From CAYPCH01 sp964409165 (GTDB lineage: Bacteria > Bacillota > Clostridia > Acetivibrionales > Acetivibrionaceae), in NCBI GenBank assembly GCA_964409165.1, contig CAYPCH010000081.1, positions 1 to 17,854 on the forward strand: 17,854 nucleotides of DNA, read 5' to 3'. Of the stretch, positions 1-7,931 are shown in pieces. The notes under the pieces are model-generated. The model was not told the origin of the DNA. It was given only the letters and a program-made list of their open reading frames with translations, and did no database searches. Each line of letters opens with the position of its first letter. Position 1 is the stretch's first letter. Both the position numbers and the translations under genes were made by a program.

Positions 1-297
1 ATGTGCTACATGCTGACAAGTAGCTTCCCACAGTTTGTAAAATCTGTGAACTATAGTATAATCCATTTCCCTTATTAATATTCTTTGTGTTCCAATAGGA
101 TCTTTTCTATATTTCTCTATTTCATCTTCAGAAGTAATAATATTAATAGTAGGATCATTTCTTTCGAAAATTATAGGTTCATCTGGTTCTTTATCTTCTA
201 CATATTTAGCATATGATAATGGAAAATATAAGCAAGAATATATATAACTAAGTAAAAATATGCATGTAAGAATTATCAGGTTCCACCTTTTATTCAT
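1..297 (-). CDS. Partial secreted or membrane-anchored protein of unknown function (N-terminal 99 codons)
   Basis: The reading frame opens at ATG 297 and is still open at the left edge, so the C-terminus is missing. Residues 6-30 are hydrophobic (LIILTCIFLLSYIYSC then LYFPLSYA), which fits a signal peptide. Cleavage could fall after SYA-30, or Cys22 could be lipidated, although Tyr at -2 is unusual for a lipobox. The mature part is charged (KYVEDKEPDEP, then SEDEIEKYRKDP) and matches no family I know. A GAAGGGTGGG ribosome site overlaps the stop codon of the upstream gene, only 22 nt away, so the two genes are probably cotranscribed. The family cannot be assigned from this fragment. Confidence 0.65.
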   Translation of the reverse strand, partial: MNKRWNLIILTCIFLLSYIYSCLYFPLSYAKYVEDKEPDEPIIFERNDPTINIITSEDEIEKYRKDPIGTQRILIREMDYTIVHRFYKLWEATCQHVAH

Positions 298-319
298 ATG
301 CAATTGCCCACCCTTCTAT

Positions 320-1285
320 TTAATAGCCTTCGCTTCTGTAAAAATGTTCACTTATTTTAGCACTTTCGGATGCATTGTAAAAATACCAGTTACCATTTTC
401 TTTTGTAACTAATTCACATCCGTAGAAATATGCAACTTTCTTACTAGGATACTCATTGTTATCGAATAATCCATAAAATATTTTATAATGAGTTTTGTCA
501 TAACCAGTAATTAAACACAAAACTTCAAAGTCATTATCATTAGAATATCCTGTTTCTTCTTTTAAAAATTTAACTGCATCACTAATGAACATATAATTTG
601 GATTATTATATGGAAAAAGTGCATTTTCCTCTTTATATAAGGGAAAAACAATATCTTCATAAGTTTTTATATTTTTCTTAGCTTTATATCCAGTAGAAAG
701 ATAGTTGAATATATTCTTTTTATCGCCCTTTAAGTCTGCATCAAATAACTCTCTAAATCTATCAGCTATAGCTTTCTTATCTACCTCAGTAAGTCCCTCA
801 GCAGCTTTAAGTGTAGGTTCTGGTGTTAATGTAGGTTCTGGTGTACTAACAACTTTTGTTATATCGACATAAACCGTTCTGACCGCACTATCCCAACTTA
901 CAGTCGCACCAAATGCTTCAGCTACATACCTAGCTGGCACAAATGTTCTGCCCTCTTGTAACAATGCAACTGTGTCCATCTGTAGCATCTTTCCGTCAAG
1001 TTCATACTCTTTCTTTCCTATGTAAAGAATCAACTTTTTACTATCTTTAGCAAAAGTTGCTTTCTGCGCTGTACCATCCCATGTTACTGTTGCACCAAGT
1101 TCTTCACCTAGAAACCTTGCTGGTGTCTGCGTTCTTCCATTTGCATCTATGAATGGCTGTGCATCAGGAAAATACAATCTTTCGCCGTTTACAACTATCC
1201 TAAGTGGCATTTCACCAAAAACGTTAAGTACCGAAAATAATGTTGCCATAAGTACAACTACAATAACCAGTGTAAATTTTTTCAT
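320..1285 (-). CDS. Secreted stalk-domain protein (copper amine oxidase N-terminal-like domain) with unknown C-terminal domain
   Basis: This is a 321-residue exported protein. I place the start at ATG 1285 because GGAGG lies 9 nt upstream and the next residues are a typical signal peptide (MKKFTLVIVVVLMATLF, cleavage near residue 24). A longer in-frame start at 1339 would put 18 non-signal-like residues in front. Residues 28-142 form two linked 'copper amine oxidase N-terminal' (PF07833 type) units, recognisable by ARFLGEELGATVTWDG and RTFVPARYVAEAFGATVSWD. In Firmicutes this is a wall-associated stalk module, not an enzyme, so no amine oxidase activity is implied. A short PEPTLTPEPT linker follows. 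Residues 161-321 (starting near LTEVDKKAIADRFRELFDAD) look like a small mixed alpha/beta domain, possibly NTF2-like, but I cannot assign it. The gene is probably first in an operon with the truncated downstream gene. Confidence 0.85.
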   Translation of the reverse strand: MKKFTLVIVVVLMATLFSVLNVFGEMPLRIVVNGERLYFPDAQPFIDANGRTQTPARFLGEELGATVTWDGTAQKATFAKDSKKLILYIGKKEYELDGKMLQMDTVALLQEGRTFVPARYVAEAFGATVSWDSAVRTVYVDITKVVSTPEPTLTPEPTLKAAEGLTEVDKKAIADRFRELFDADLKGDKKNIFNYLSTGYKAKKNIKTYEDIVFPLYKEENALFPYNNPNYMFISDAVKFLKEETGYSNDNDFEVLCLITGYDKTHYKIFYGLFDNNEYPSKKVAYFYGCELVTKENGNWYFYNASESAKISEHFYRSEGY

Positions 1286-1730
1286 GATAAAATTCCTCCG
1301 CTCTATTATCCATGCACCCTTTTGCATATTTATAAACAAACCATTATAAAATATTCTTGTTGTTTATAATTTTATATGCTTAATTATTATTCTAATTACA
1401 GATAGAAATTTCTAAATATATTCTAATTTTAATATCTGTAATTCTAAAACCTCTTAATGGCAACTAGCCAGTTATTTTTTGGGAAGGCAACTTAAATATA
1501 ATTATAAAGGTACATTTTACAAGTTTTCTAACAGTCTATCAACAAATATCAAAAAAATCAATCACATTGCTACTAATATTTCAGCAAATTACGCACAAAA
1601 ATTGCAGTGCTATTTTGTGACATTTTACATGTTATTCTATTCTTGTTGCATTAGCTTCTTATACTTCCTATGCTGTTGCAAATACGTTTAAAGCATTCTC
1701 TTTAGAGAAATTTAGCAGTAACCGTTCCCC
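1286..1730. other. Divergent intergenic region, no convincing gene
   Basis: This AT-rich spacer separates the minus-strand stalk gene from the plus-strand sugar operon. The only open frame, about 70 codons from 1479, lacks a ribosome site and has a low-complexity Cys/Tyr/Phe-rich translation, so I do not call it. The stretch holds an 11-bp inverted repeat (see 1394-1443). I could not place a convincing promoter for the minus-strand gene. Confidence 0.5.
1394..1443. repeat. 11-bp perfect inverted repeat with nested palindrome
   Basis: AATTACAGATA at 1394-1404 is the exact reverse complement of TATCTGTAATT at 1433-1443, with 28 nt between the arms. A 12-bp palindrome, TAGAAATTTCTA (1403-1414), overlaps the left arm. 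It lies about 110-160 nt upstream of the minus-strand gene start. It could be an operator or a weak stem-loop. In sequence this AT-rich, chance repeats are common. Confidence 0.35.
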
Positions 1731-1759
1731 TTGATATGGGAATATAGAAATGATAAAAT
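1731..1759 (+). promoter_or_regulatory. Sigma-A promoter for the sugar isomerase-kinase operon
   Basis: TTGATA (1731-1736), a 17-nt spacer and TAAAAT (1754-1759), with an extended -10 TG at 1751-1752. Transcription would start near 1766, giving a leader of about 100 nt before the ATG at 1865. No riboswitch or terminator-like structure is evident in the leader. Confidence 0.5.
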
Positions 1760-1864
1760 AGCATAAACATTAAGTGAAATATACACATCAGGACTTTATA
1801 AGTATTCAAACATTAGTTATGGTGAAAATATATATAGTACATATGGTATACAAGGAGGAAATAT

Positions 1865-2410
1865 ATGCTGACCAAAGAACAGTACAACAAAGCATGTAAA
1901 AGAGCTGCAGAATACCTTAAGAATGCAGGTATCGCAATTACTGCCGAAGAGCAAAAAGGCATGGAGGTAGCTGAATACGGTCTTGGCATGCTGGATAGCA
2001 TAGGATTAGAGCTTGTAGTTTATGTGAATTCAAACAAATACTGTGCAAAGGAATTAATACTTTTTCCCGGTCAGACCTGCCCTGAACACCGTCACCCTCC
2101 GATAGAAGGTGAACCAGGCAAGGAGGAAACCTTTCGTTGCCGTTTTGGAAAAGTTTATCTGTATGTTCCGGGAATACCTGCCCAAAATCCTAAAGCTTCA
2201 GCTCCTTCAAGTCGAGCGGAGTTTTTTACGGTATGGCACGAGATTGAACTAAACCCCGGACAGCAGTATACTATACAGCCTAATACTCTTCACTGGTTCC
2301 AGGCTGGTTCGGACGGTGCCATAATATCGGAATTTTCAACTAAAAGCAGGGACGAATTTGATATATACACCGATCCAGACATCAATCCTGCCCAAGATAG
2401 GAAGGCATAA
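1865..2410 (+). CDS. D-lyxose/D-mannose ketol-isomerase, YdaE-like cupin
   Basis: The 181-residue product closely resembles Bacillus subtilis YdaE and relatives (D-lyxose isomerase, EC 5.3.1.15, also active on D-mannose), which have nearly the same length. These enzymes interconvert aldose and ketose (D-lyxose/D-xylulose, D-mannose/D-fructose) with a divalent metal in a cupin barrel. The expected metal-binding set is visible: His75 and His77 in CPEHRHPP, Glu88 in GKEETFRCR, and His143 in NTLHWFQAG. Other family signatures are YVNSNKYCAKELILFPGQ and VWHEIEL. AAGGAGG (1852-1858) lies 6 nt before the ATG. The protein is cytoplasmic with no signal peptide. The downstream sugar kinase begins 3 nt after the stop, so the isomerase product is probably phosphorylated directly. 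Which sugar is physiological (lyxose or mannose) cannot be read from the sequence. Confidence 0.88.
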   Translation: MLTKEQYNKACKRAAEYLKNAGIAITAEEQKGMEVAEYGLGMLDSIGLELVVYVNSNKYCAKELILFPGQTCPEHRHPPIEGEPGKEETFRCRFGKVYLYVPGIPAQNPKASAPSSRAEFFTVWHEIELNPGQQYTIQPNTLHWFQAGSDGAIISEFSTKSRDEFDIYTDPDINPAQDRKA

Positions 2411-2413
2411 ACC

Positions 2414-3376
2414 ATGATTGATGTAACGGCTTTAGGAGAACTTCTAATTGATTTTACACCGGCAGGAATATCTGAGCAATGTAATATTCTATTTGAAAGG
2501 AACCCTGGAGGTGCCCCTGCCAATGTTCTTGCTTGTATCTCCAAACTAGGAGGCAACACAGCTTTCATTGGCAAGGTTGGTGACGATGTTTTTGGGCACT
2601 ACCTTGCAGATACCCTGAAAGACTATAATATTAATACTTCTGGCCTTAAGTTTGCTACTGACCATTCCAAAACAACACTTGCATTTATTCAATTAGATCA
2701 GTCAGGGGGCAGGTCTTTCAGCTTTTACAGGAATCCCGGAGCAGACACCACACTGACGCCCTCAGACATAAATTATGATCTGATCCATAATTCCAAAGTG
2801 TTCCACTTTGGGTCTCTTTCTTTAACCGATGAACCTGCAAAGAGTGCAACAATTGCAGCTTTAAAATTTGCAAAAGAAAGTGGTTGTATTATTTCGTTTG
2901 ATCCGAATCTCAGACCTCTTCTATGGAAAAGTCTTAGCCAAGCCTACGAAGAGATTACATCGGTTATTGGATTCAGTGATATATTGAAGATTTCAGAGGA
3001 AGAGCTTGAGTTTATTGCTGGAACAAAGAATTTGGACGAAGGAAGCGCTAAAATTTACAGTCTTTACGGTATCCGGATTATACTGGTTACAAGAGGAGCA
3101 AAAGGTTGCTTTATCAGATTTAAAGAGAAAACAGGATCAAAGCCCGCATTTTCAGGATGCAAAACAATAGATACAACCGGGGCAGGTGACGCATTCCTCG
3201 GTGGGTTTCTATTTTCCATGCTTTCACAGAATATACACAGCCTTACTGAATTGAATTATAATACGATAGAGCAGTTTACAGAGTTTGCAAATGCTGTTGC
3301 CAGCATAAGTACTGAAAAAAAAGGCGCAATTCCCTCTATGCCTACATTAGATCAGGTTAATGAATTGCTTGAATAA
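2414..3376 (+). CDS. PfkB-family carbohydrate kinase, probable fructokinase
   Basis: The product is a 320-residue ribokinase/PfkB-fold kinase with both family signatures: GGAPANVLACISKLGG (32-47) near the N-terminus, and DTTGAGDAFLGGF (253-265), which holds the anion hole and catalytic base Asp259. FIGKVGDDVFG and SFDPNLRPLLW are typical of fructokinases (EC 2.7.1.4). It would phosphorylate a ketose, most likely D-fructose to fructose 6-phosphate; D-xylulose is a possible alternative given the partner gene. The ribosome site AGGAAGG (2399-2405) lies inside the end of the isomerase gene, so translation is probably coupled. The protein is full length and shows no frameshift. No hairpin terminator follows; the next promoter is only about 40 nt downstream, so some read-through into serC is possible. 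Confidence 0.85.
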   Translation: MIDVTALGELLIDFTPAGISEQCNILFERNPGGAPANVLACISKLGGNTAFIGKVGDDVFGHYLADTLKDYNINTSGLKFATDHSKTTLAFIQLDQSGGRSFSFYRNPGADTTLTPSDINYDLIHNSKVFHFGSLSLTDEPAKSATIAALKFAKESGCIISFDPNLRPLLWKSLSQAYEEITSVIGFSDILKISEEELEFIAGTKNLDEGSAKIYSLYGIRIILVTRGAKGCFIRFKEKTGSKPAFSGCKTIDTTGAGDAFLGGFLFSMLSQNIHSLTELNYNTIEQFTEFANAVASISTEKKGAIPSMPTLDQVNELLE

Positions 3377-3416
3377 TTATTTGAATGACTTTCTTAAAAT
3401 ATTATTGCAACTCCAC

Positions 3417-3446
3417 TTGAAGATTAAAAAGCAATGGTAGTATAAT
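3417..3446 (+). promoter_or_regulatory. Candidate promoter for serC-serA
   Basis: TTGAAG (3417-3422), an 18-nt spacer and a consensus TATAAT (3441-3446). The start would be near 3453, leaving a leader of about 135 nt that is very AT-rich. I looked for a T-box (AGGGTGGNACCGCG) in the leader and found none. Confidence 0.45.
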
Positions 3447-3587
3447 AGTATTTATAAGAAAAACAAGATACAAGAAATAAGTGCAATATAATAACTACAA
3501 TTAAAAAGGTGTTATTTTTTTAAACATAAAGTTTGTTAAAAAATAAACATTTACAGTATCTTTAAAATATTATAAAGGAGAATGATT

Positions 3588-4664
3588 ATGGGTAGAATTT
3601 ATAATTTTTCAGCTGGTCCGTCCATGCTCCCTGAAAAGGTTTTAGCAAAGGCTGCCAACGAAATGCTTGATTACAAGGGTACAGGTATGTCTGTAATGGA
3701 AATGAGCCATAGGACAAAAACTTATGAATCAATTATTCAAAACGCAGAAAATCTCTTGAGAAAGCTTATGAATATACCGGACAACTATTCGGTTATGTTT
3801 CTTCAAGGAGGTGCATCTCAGCAGTTTGCAATGATTCCGATGAATATCATGACCCAGAGCAAAAAAGCTGACTTTATCAACACTGGTACATGGTCCAAAA
3901 AAGCAATAAACGAAGCAAAGCTTGCGGGAACTGCTAATGTTGTCGCTTCATCAGAGGACAAGAATTTCACTTATATACCCGAAAACTATACACTATCACC
4001 GGATGCTGACTATGTTCATATAACTTCAAACAACACCATAGAAGGAACCCGTTTTATTGACTTTCCAAACACTGGTAACACACCTCTTGTTGCTGATATG
4101 TCAAGCAATATCTTATCAGAAGAAATGGATGTCTCCAAATTTGGGCTTATATTTGCAGGTGCTCAGAAAAATCTTGGTCCAGCCGGTGTTACTATTGTTA
4201 TCATAAGAAATGATCTTTTAGGCAAACACAGCGAGAATACTCCCATCTTCTTGCGTTATGAAACCCACGCAAAAGAAAAGTCATTATACAATACCCCTCC
4301 CTGCTATAGCATATACATTGTAGGATTGGTACTTGAATGGCTGGATGAACTAGGTGGGGTTAAAGCAATTGAATCCATCAACATTGAAAAAGCCGAGTTA
4401 TTGTACAATTTTATTGATAATTCTAATATGTTTAAATCCCCCGTGGATAAGAAGTACCGTTCTTTAATGAATATACCTTTTGTAGCTCCTAACGATGAAT
4501 TGAATGCCAAATTCATTGCAGAGGCTGAAAAAGCAGGTATGACAGCTTTGAAAGGTCACAGACTTGTCGGAGGTATGAGAGCAAGCATATATAATGCAAT
4601 GCCCGTTGAAGGGGTTAAAAAGCTTGTTGACTTTATGAAAAATTTTGAAATTAATAACAAATAG
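3588..4664 (+). CDS. serC: Phosphoserine aminotransferase
   Basis: SerC (EC 2.6.1.52) is a cytoplasmic PLP enzyme that transaminates 3-phosphohydroxypyruvate with glutamate to O-phosphoserine. The 358-residue product has the family start MGRIYNFSAGPSMLPEKV, the MEMSHR segment near residue 39, FLQGGASQQFAMIPMN, and the PLP-lysine motif FAGAQKNLGPAG with Lys194. The length is normal for SerC. An in-frame ATG at 3582 sits only 1 nt after AAAGGAG (3574-3580), whereas the ATG at 3588 is 7 nt away, so I choose 3588. serA follows after 12 nt, with its ribosome site overlapping the serC stop region, so they form an operon. The third step, phosphoserine phosphatase, is not in this window. Confidence 0.93.
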   Translation: MGRIYNFSAGPSMLPEKVLAKAANEMLDYKGTGMSVMEMSHRTKTYESIIQNAENLLRKLMNIPDNYSVMFLQGGASQQFAMIPMNIMTQSKKADFINTGTWSKKAINEAKLAGTANVVASSEDKNFTYIPENYTLSPDADYVHITSNNTIEGTRFIDFPNTGNTPLVADMSSNILSEEMDVSKFGLIFAGAQKNLGPAGVTIVIIRNDLLGKHSENTPIFLRYETHAKEKSLYNTPPCYSIYIVGLVLEWLDELGGVKAIESINIEKAELLYNFIDNSNMFKSPVDKKYRSLMNIPFVAPNDELNAKFIAEAEKAGMTALKGHRLVGGMRASIYNAMPVEGVKKLVDFMKNFEINNK

Positions 4665-4676
4665 GGGGAAGTTAAA

Positions 4677-5840
4677 TTGTTTACAATTCAAACTTTGAAT
4701 AAAATCTCTTCAAAAGGTCTAAACCTTTTGCCAAGAGACAATTATGAAATAGCAACAGAAATCCAGAATCCTGACGCGATTCTTGTAAGAAGTTCTAATA
4801 TGCTTGACATGGAGTTTATGTCAAGGCTGAAAGCCATAGCCCGTGCCGGAGCAGGCGTCAACAATATACCTGTAGATAAATGTACTGAAAAAGGAATAGT
4901 TGTTTTCAATACGCCAGGAGCAAATGCAAACGCAGTAAAAGAACTTGTTATTGCATCACTTCTCCTTTCATCAAGGAAAATATTAAAAGCAATGGAATGG
5001 GCTCAAACCCTTAAAGGAAAAGGTGATGAGGTTTTGTCTCTTGTGGAAAAAGGAAAATCTCAATTCCAAGGTCCTGAAATACAGGGAAAAAGGCTTGGCG
5101 TAATAGGTCTTGGCGCAATCGGAGTTATGGTTGCAAATGACGCTTTTTCACTGGGTATGGAAGTAATAGGCTACGACCCATTCATATCCATAAGTGCAGC
5201 CTGGGAGCTTTCAAGCAGCGTAATAAGAGCTGTAAACATTGAACAATTACTTACATCATCCGATTATATTACAATACACGTTCCTTTCAACGATAAGACA
5301 AAAGGAATGATAAATAAAGAGAAATTCTCTATTATGAAAAAAGGTGCAAGATTACTCAATTTCTCAAGGGGCGGACTGGTTGTAAACGATGATCTTAAAG
5401 AAGCAATGGACGGCGGAATTGTATCATGTTATGTAACCGACTTCCCTTCGGACGATCTTTTAGGTGATGAAAGGATAATTTCTATTCCTCATCTGGGTGC
5501 TTCAACTCCAGAGTCTGAAGAAAACTGTGCTGTAATGGCATCAAACCAGATTCGTGAGTTCTTGGAGAAGGGTCATATTAAAAATTCCGTTAACTTCCCA
5601 GAGTGTGAACTTGCTCGTTGGGGAGATACTAGAATAATTGTAGCTCATGACAATATACCTAACATGTTTGGTCAGATTACTACAACACTTGCTCAAAATA
5701 AAATAAATATCGGTGATATGATAAGCAGGCATAAAGATAAAATCGGTTACACTATTCTGGATATTGAGGGTGCAGTTTCTGACGAAATAGCAAATGCTCT
5801 AAAAGCAATAAGCGGCGTAAGAATGGTTCGCGTAATATAA
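4677..5840 (+). CDS. serA: D-3-phosphoglycerate dehydrogenase, ACT-domain form
   Basis: SerA (EC 1.1.1.95) oxidises 3-phosphoglycerate with NAD to 3-phosphohydroxypyruvate, the substrate of the SerC encoded just upstream. The start codon is TTG at 4677, 6 nt after AGGGGGAA; no in-frame ATG fits better. Of 387 residues, about 1-310 form the dehydrogenase. The Rossmann loop is GLGAIG (144-149) with Asp167 as the probable NAD-ribose ligand, the catalytic Arg231 is in NFSRGG, and His272 is in PHLGAST. Where many family members have a catalytic Glu in a TEP motif, this protein reads DFPSDDLLG, so an acidic residue is kept but not in the usual form. Residues from about 318 form a C-terminal ACT domain (IIVAHDNIPNMFGQI), which suggests serine feedback. 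The intervening domain of the long SerA type is absent. Confidence 0.9.
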   Translation: MFTIQTLNKISSKGLNLLPRDNYEIATEIQNPDAILVRSSNMLDMEFMSRLKAIARAGAGVNNIPVDKCTEKGIVVFNTPGANANAVKELVIASLLLSSRKILKAMEWAQTLKGKGDEVLSLVEKGKSQFQGPEIQGKRLGVIGLGAIGVMVANDAFSLGMEVIGYDPFISISAAWELSSSVIRAVNIEQLLTSSDYITIHVPFNDKTKGMINKEKFSIMKKGARLLNFSRGGLVVNDDLKEAMDGGIVSCYVTDFPSDDLLGDERIISIPHLGASTPESEENCAVMASNQIREFLEKGHIKNSVNFPECELARWGDTRIIVAHDNIPNMFGQITTTLAQNKINIGDMISRHKDKIGYTILDIEGAVSDEIANALKAISGVRMVRVI

Positions 5841-5894
5841 GGATTGCCCACACTGATTTTGCATATACAACAGAAATGAAATTGGTCTAATAAT

Positions 5895-5929
5895 AAAAAG
5901 CTTCGGGACATCGAGTCCCAAAGCTTTTT
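5895..5929. terminator. Bidirectional intrinsic terminator after serA
   Basis: AAAAAGCTT (5895-5903) pairs with AAGCTTTTT (5921-5929), and GGGAC pairs with GTCCC inside it around an ATCGA loop, with one C/A mismatch. The A-run and T-run make it work on both strands, and it lies between the convergent serA and lipoprotein genes. A near copy lies at 11231-11265: 43 of 47 positions match between 5892-5938 and 11228-11274. Confidence 0.85.
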
Positions 5930-5961
5930 GCTGGACTTGCTGAAAAATATCATATCAGAAG

Positions 5962-7185
5962 CTATTCCTTCTTAAAAGCACCTTCTCTGTATTTGTTCAT
6001 AGGGTCCCACAAAAACCACTCTTCGAAGCCCGCATCATAAACTGCCTGTATTTGCTGTCTTACCTGCTCATCTTCATAATACTGCCAATTTCCACTCCCT
6101 ATCCAAGTAGCGGTAAAATCCTGCAAAAAAGTTCTCAATATCGGTTTGTGACCATCCATTTTTTCCATCCTGGACTTAGCCTTCAAAAGTGTATTATATA
6201 TTATCCCGTATGGGTCCAAGTCAGGCTTCGGGAATCTCACACCATTTATGATCTGACCGCGAGCATAGTGGGAAGGATACGCCATAGGATACAAATAATC
6301 CAAGTCTTTTCCGATATGCTCAAAATATTGCCCAATTCCCTCGGTGTCACCAGGACTTTCAATTATAATTGCAAACACATCACCTGACAATATGGCATTA
6401 GGCAACTGTTGTCTCGCATATGCAAGAAAATCATTTACAATATGATAGTATTCTCTATCGTCTTTTCCCTCAAACACCATTTCACTCTTTCTACCATCGG
6501 GAAGTCTGATATAATCGAACTGTACCTCGTCAAATCCCTTTTCAAAAGCTTCTCTGGCCAAGTCGATATTATACTGCCATGCATCCTTGTTATAAGGATT
6601 CAGCCAATTCATATTGTTATGAACATATAACCCGCCTTCATTGTTCTTTATAGCCATCTCAGGTTTATTCTTGGCCAATACTGGATCCTTGAAGCATACT
6701 ATCCTTGCTATAGCGTATATGTCGTTGTCGTGTAATTCCTTTATAACTTTGTCATAATTAAATCTTACATCAATAGCTCCAATCTCTTTTGCTAACGGAA
6801 CCTCAGAATTGGTACATACAGTTCCCTCATCATTTTTGACATCAATAACATAGCTGTTAATCTCTGTAGTATTGGCAAGGTCAATATAATGCTGCAATCT
6901 TCCACCTGCGGATGAAGCAGTTAAATATAAGCCTTTAGCCTTAATCCTTTTTTGGTTCACGTTCTCAATAGGAGAAACTTCAGGTTGTGTATCGACTGGA
7001 GGCGTAACCTCAGATTCAGCCGTTTTTTGTTTATCCTCTCCCCCATTTTCAGGAATCGGTGTGTTCTGCGTTTGATTCTGCCCATTGTTCTGTGTAATTA
7101 ACTTCGAACCACATGCCGTCATAGAGGTAGAAATCAAAACACTTAGCATAGTTAGAGCAATGATTCTTCCAAAACTTTTTTTCAT
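5962..7185 (-). CDS. Lipoprotein with putative glycoside hydrolase domain (DUF4015/COG1306)
   Basis: This is a 407-residue lipoprotein. The signal peptide MKKSFGRIIALTMLSVLIS ends in the lipobox MTAC, so Cys25 is the likely lipidation site and the protein would sit on the outer face of the membrane. Residues 26-80 are a Gln/Asn/Pro/Glu-rich linker. From about residue 81 (IKAKGLYLTASSAGG, NSYVIDVKNDEGTV, IVCFKDPVLA, FDEVQFDYIRLPDG, LDYLYPMAYPSHYARG) it matches the putative glycoside hydrolase family PF13200, a predicted TIM barrel. Substrate and activity are not established for this family to my knowledge. GAAGGAGG lies 11 nt before ATG 7185; a GTG at 7191 is 5 nt from it and would add only two residues. 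An in-frame start at 7260 would place 25 residues before the signal peptide and is unlikely. It has no operon partner in view and ends at the bidirectional hairpin shared with serA. Confidence 0.82.
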   Translation of the reverse strand: MKKSFGRIIALTMLSVLISTSMTACGSKLITQNNGQNQTQNTPIPENGGEDKQKTAESEVTPPVDTQPEVSPIENVNQKRIKAKGLYLTASSAGGRLQHYIDLANTTEINSYVIDVKNDEGTVCTNSEVPLAKEIGAIDVRFNYDKVIKELHDNDIYAIARIVCFKDPVLAKNKPEMAIKNNEGGLYVHNNMNWLNPYNKDAWQYNIDLAREAFEKGFDEVQFDYIRLPDGRKSEMVFEGKDDREYYHIVNDFLAYARQQLPNAILSGDVFAIIIESPGDTEGIGQYFEHIGKDLDYLYPMAYPSHYARGQIINGVRFPKPDLDPYGIIYNTLLKAKSRMEKMDGHKPILRTFLQDFTATWIGSGNWQYYEDEQVRQQIQAVYDAGFEEWFLWDPMNKYREGAFKKE

Positions 7186-7747
7186 ATGCACATAGACCTC
7201 CTTCAACTTTATTTTATTCAATGCAAAAAACAAATAATCCATGAAAAGAAATACAGACATGATTTTTTATTGTCACAATAGATATAGAATGAGCAAAGTG
7301 CCATTTCCACTTTTCGGCACCGTTGTTAGGCTTCAAATAAGCGTTAAACAAAAATAGTAGTGGAAATTATATTTTCACTATTCCTATATAAACTTTATCA
7401 AACAATATTTAAAAGTTCAACAATATAAATTTGCCATACGAATACAAGCATTTTCCAAGAACAAGCGAATACAAATCCACCATCACTCAGTTTATTTTCT
7501 TTCGGAGTCTTCAAGATAGGCTGTTATATACTTTATCGCTTATTTATTAAGACTCTCAATTGTATCCTTAACATCATCCAGATAATTTCTGATATGATGT
7601 GTCATTTTGCATCTTTCATTTCACTAAAACCTTTTTGGATGTTTACATATATTTTATTTTACTTTACCAATAAAATCAACTTAATTTAAAAAATTAAGTT
7701 TTGTGATGCTACATTAATGATAATGGAATAATATTCATTTATTTGTA
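7186..7747. other. Long intergenic stretch without a supported gene
   Basis: This region separates two divergent genes. All frames are interrupted. It contains a 9-bp inverted repeat, ATTTCCACT (7303-7311) with AGTGGAAAT (7359-7367), and two direct copies of CGAATACAA (7439-7447, 7466-7474). Short minus-strand stretches look as if they could once have been coding, for example KPNNGAEKWKWHFAHS near 7285-7335, but stops follow at once. It may hold decayed coding or mobile DNA. I cannot name it. Confidence 0.4.
7678..7700. repeat. 10-bp inverted repeat (AT-rich stem-loop)
   Basis: AACTTAATTT (7678-7687) and AAATTAAGTT (7691-7700) are perfect complements around a 3-nt AAA loop. One G:C pair makes the stem weak. 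It lies about 50 nt upstream of the promoter at 7748, where an operator would be plausible. There is no T-tract, so I do not call it a terminator. Confidence 0.35.
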
Positions 7748-7776
7748 TTGGATTGAGCCTGAGTTTCTGGTATAAT
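7748..7776 (+). promoter_or_regulatory. Extended -10 promoter for the secreted-protein gene at 7932
   Basis: TTGGAT (7748-7753), a 17-nt spacer and TATAAT (7771-7776), with the extended -10 TG at 7768-7769. Transcription would start near 7783 and leave a leader of about 150 nt, AT-rich with no recognised riboswitch. Confidence 0.55.
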
Positions 7777-7931
7777 GTTTATAATCATTTGGCTTAGCAC
7801 TGTGTTTTTTTGTCTATATAAAATTACGAATTTAAAGTAAGATAAATGGAATAACTTATATATTCGAATATCAAATAAGAAAAAATAATTATTAATAATT
7901 ATTTTGAATTAACCAAAGGGGGAACACATAA

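Noticed and set aside
320..1285. Copper amine oxidase enzyme function for the stalk-domain proteins
   Set aside because: Only the N-terminal structural domain is present; there is no catalytic domain or topaquinone motif. The same applies to the LRR protein.
1479..1691. Plus-strand open frame of 70 codons in the 1.3-1.8 kb spacer
   Set aside because: It has no ribosome site or promoter spacing, and the translation is low-complexity and Cys/Tyr/Phe-rich, as expected from random AT-rich DNA.
3453..3587. Possible T-box or riboswitch leader before serC
   Set aside because: There is no T-box consensus, no strong stem and no terminator in the leader.
3582..3587. Upstream ATG as serC start
   Set aside because: It lies 1 nt from the ribosome site, too close; the ATG at 3588 has normal spacing and the family-typical MGRIYNFSAGP start.
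7574..7612. Minus-strand start-like peptide MQNDTSYQKLSG, vaguely like the start of IstB (IS21)
   Set aside because: It stops after 12 residues and no continuing IstB sequence is visible in the other frames, so I do not call a mobile element.
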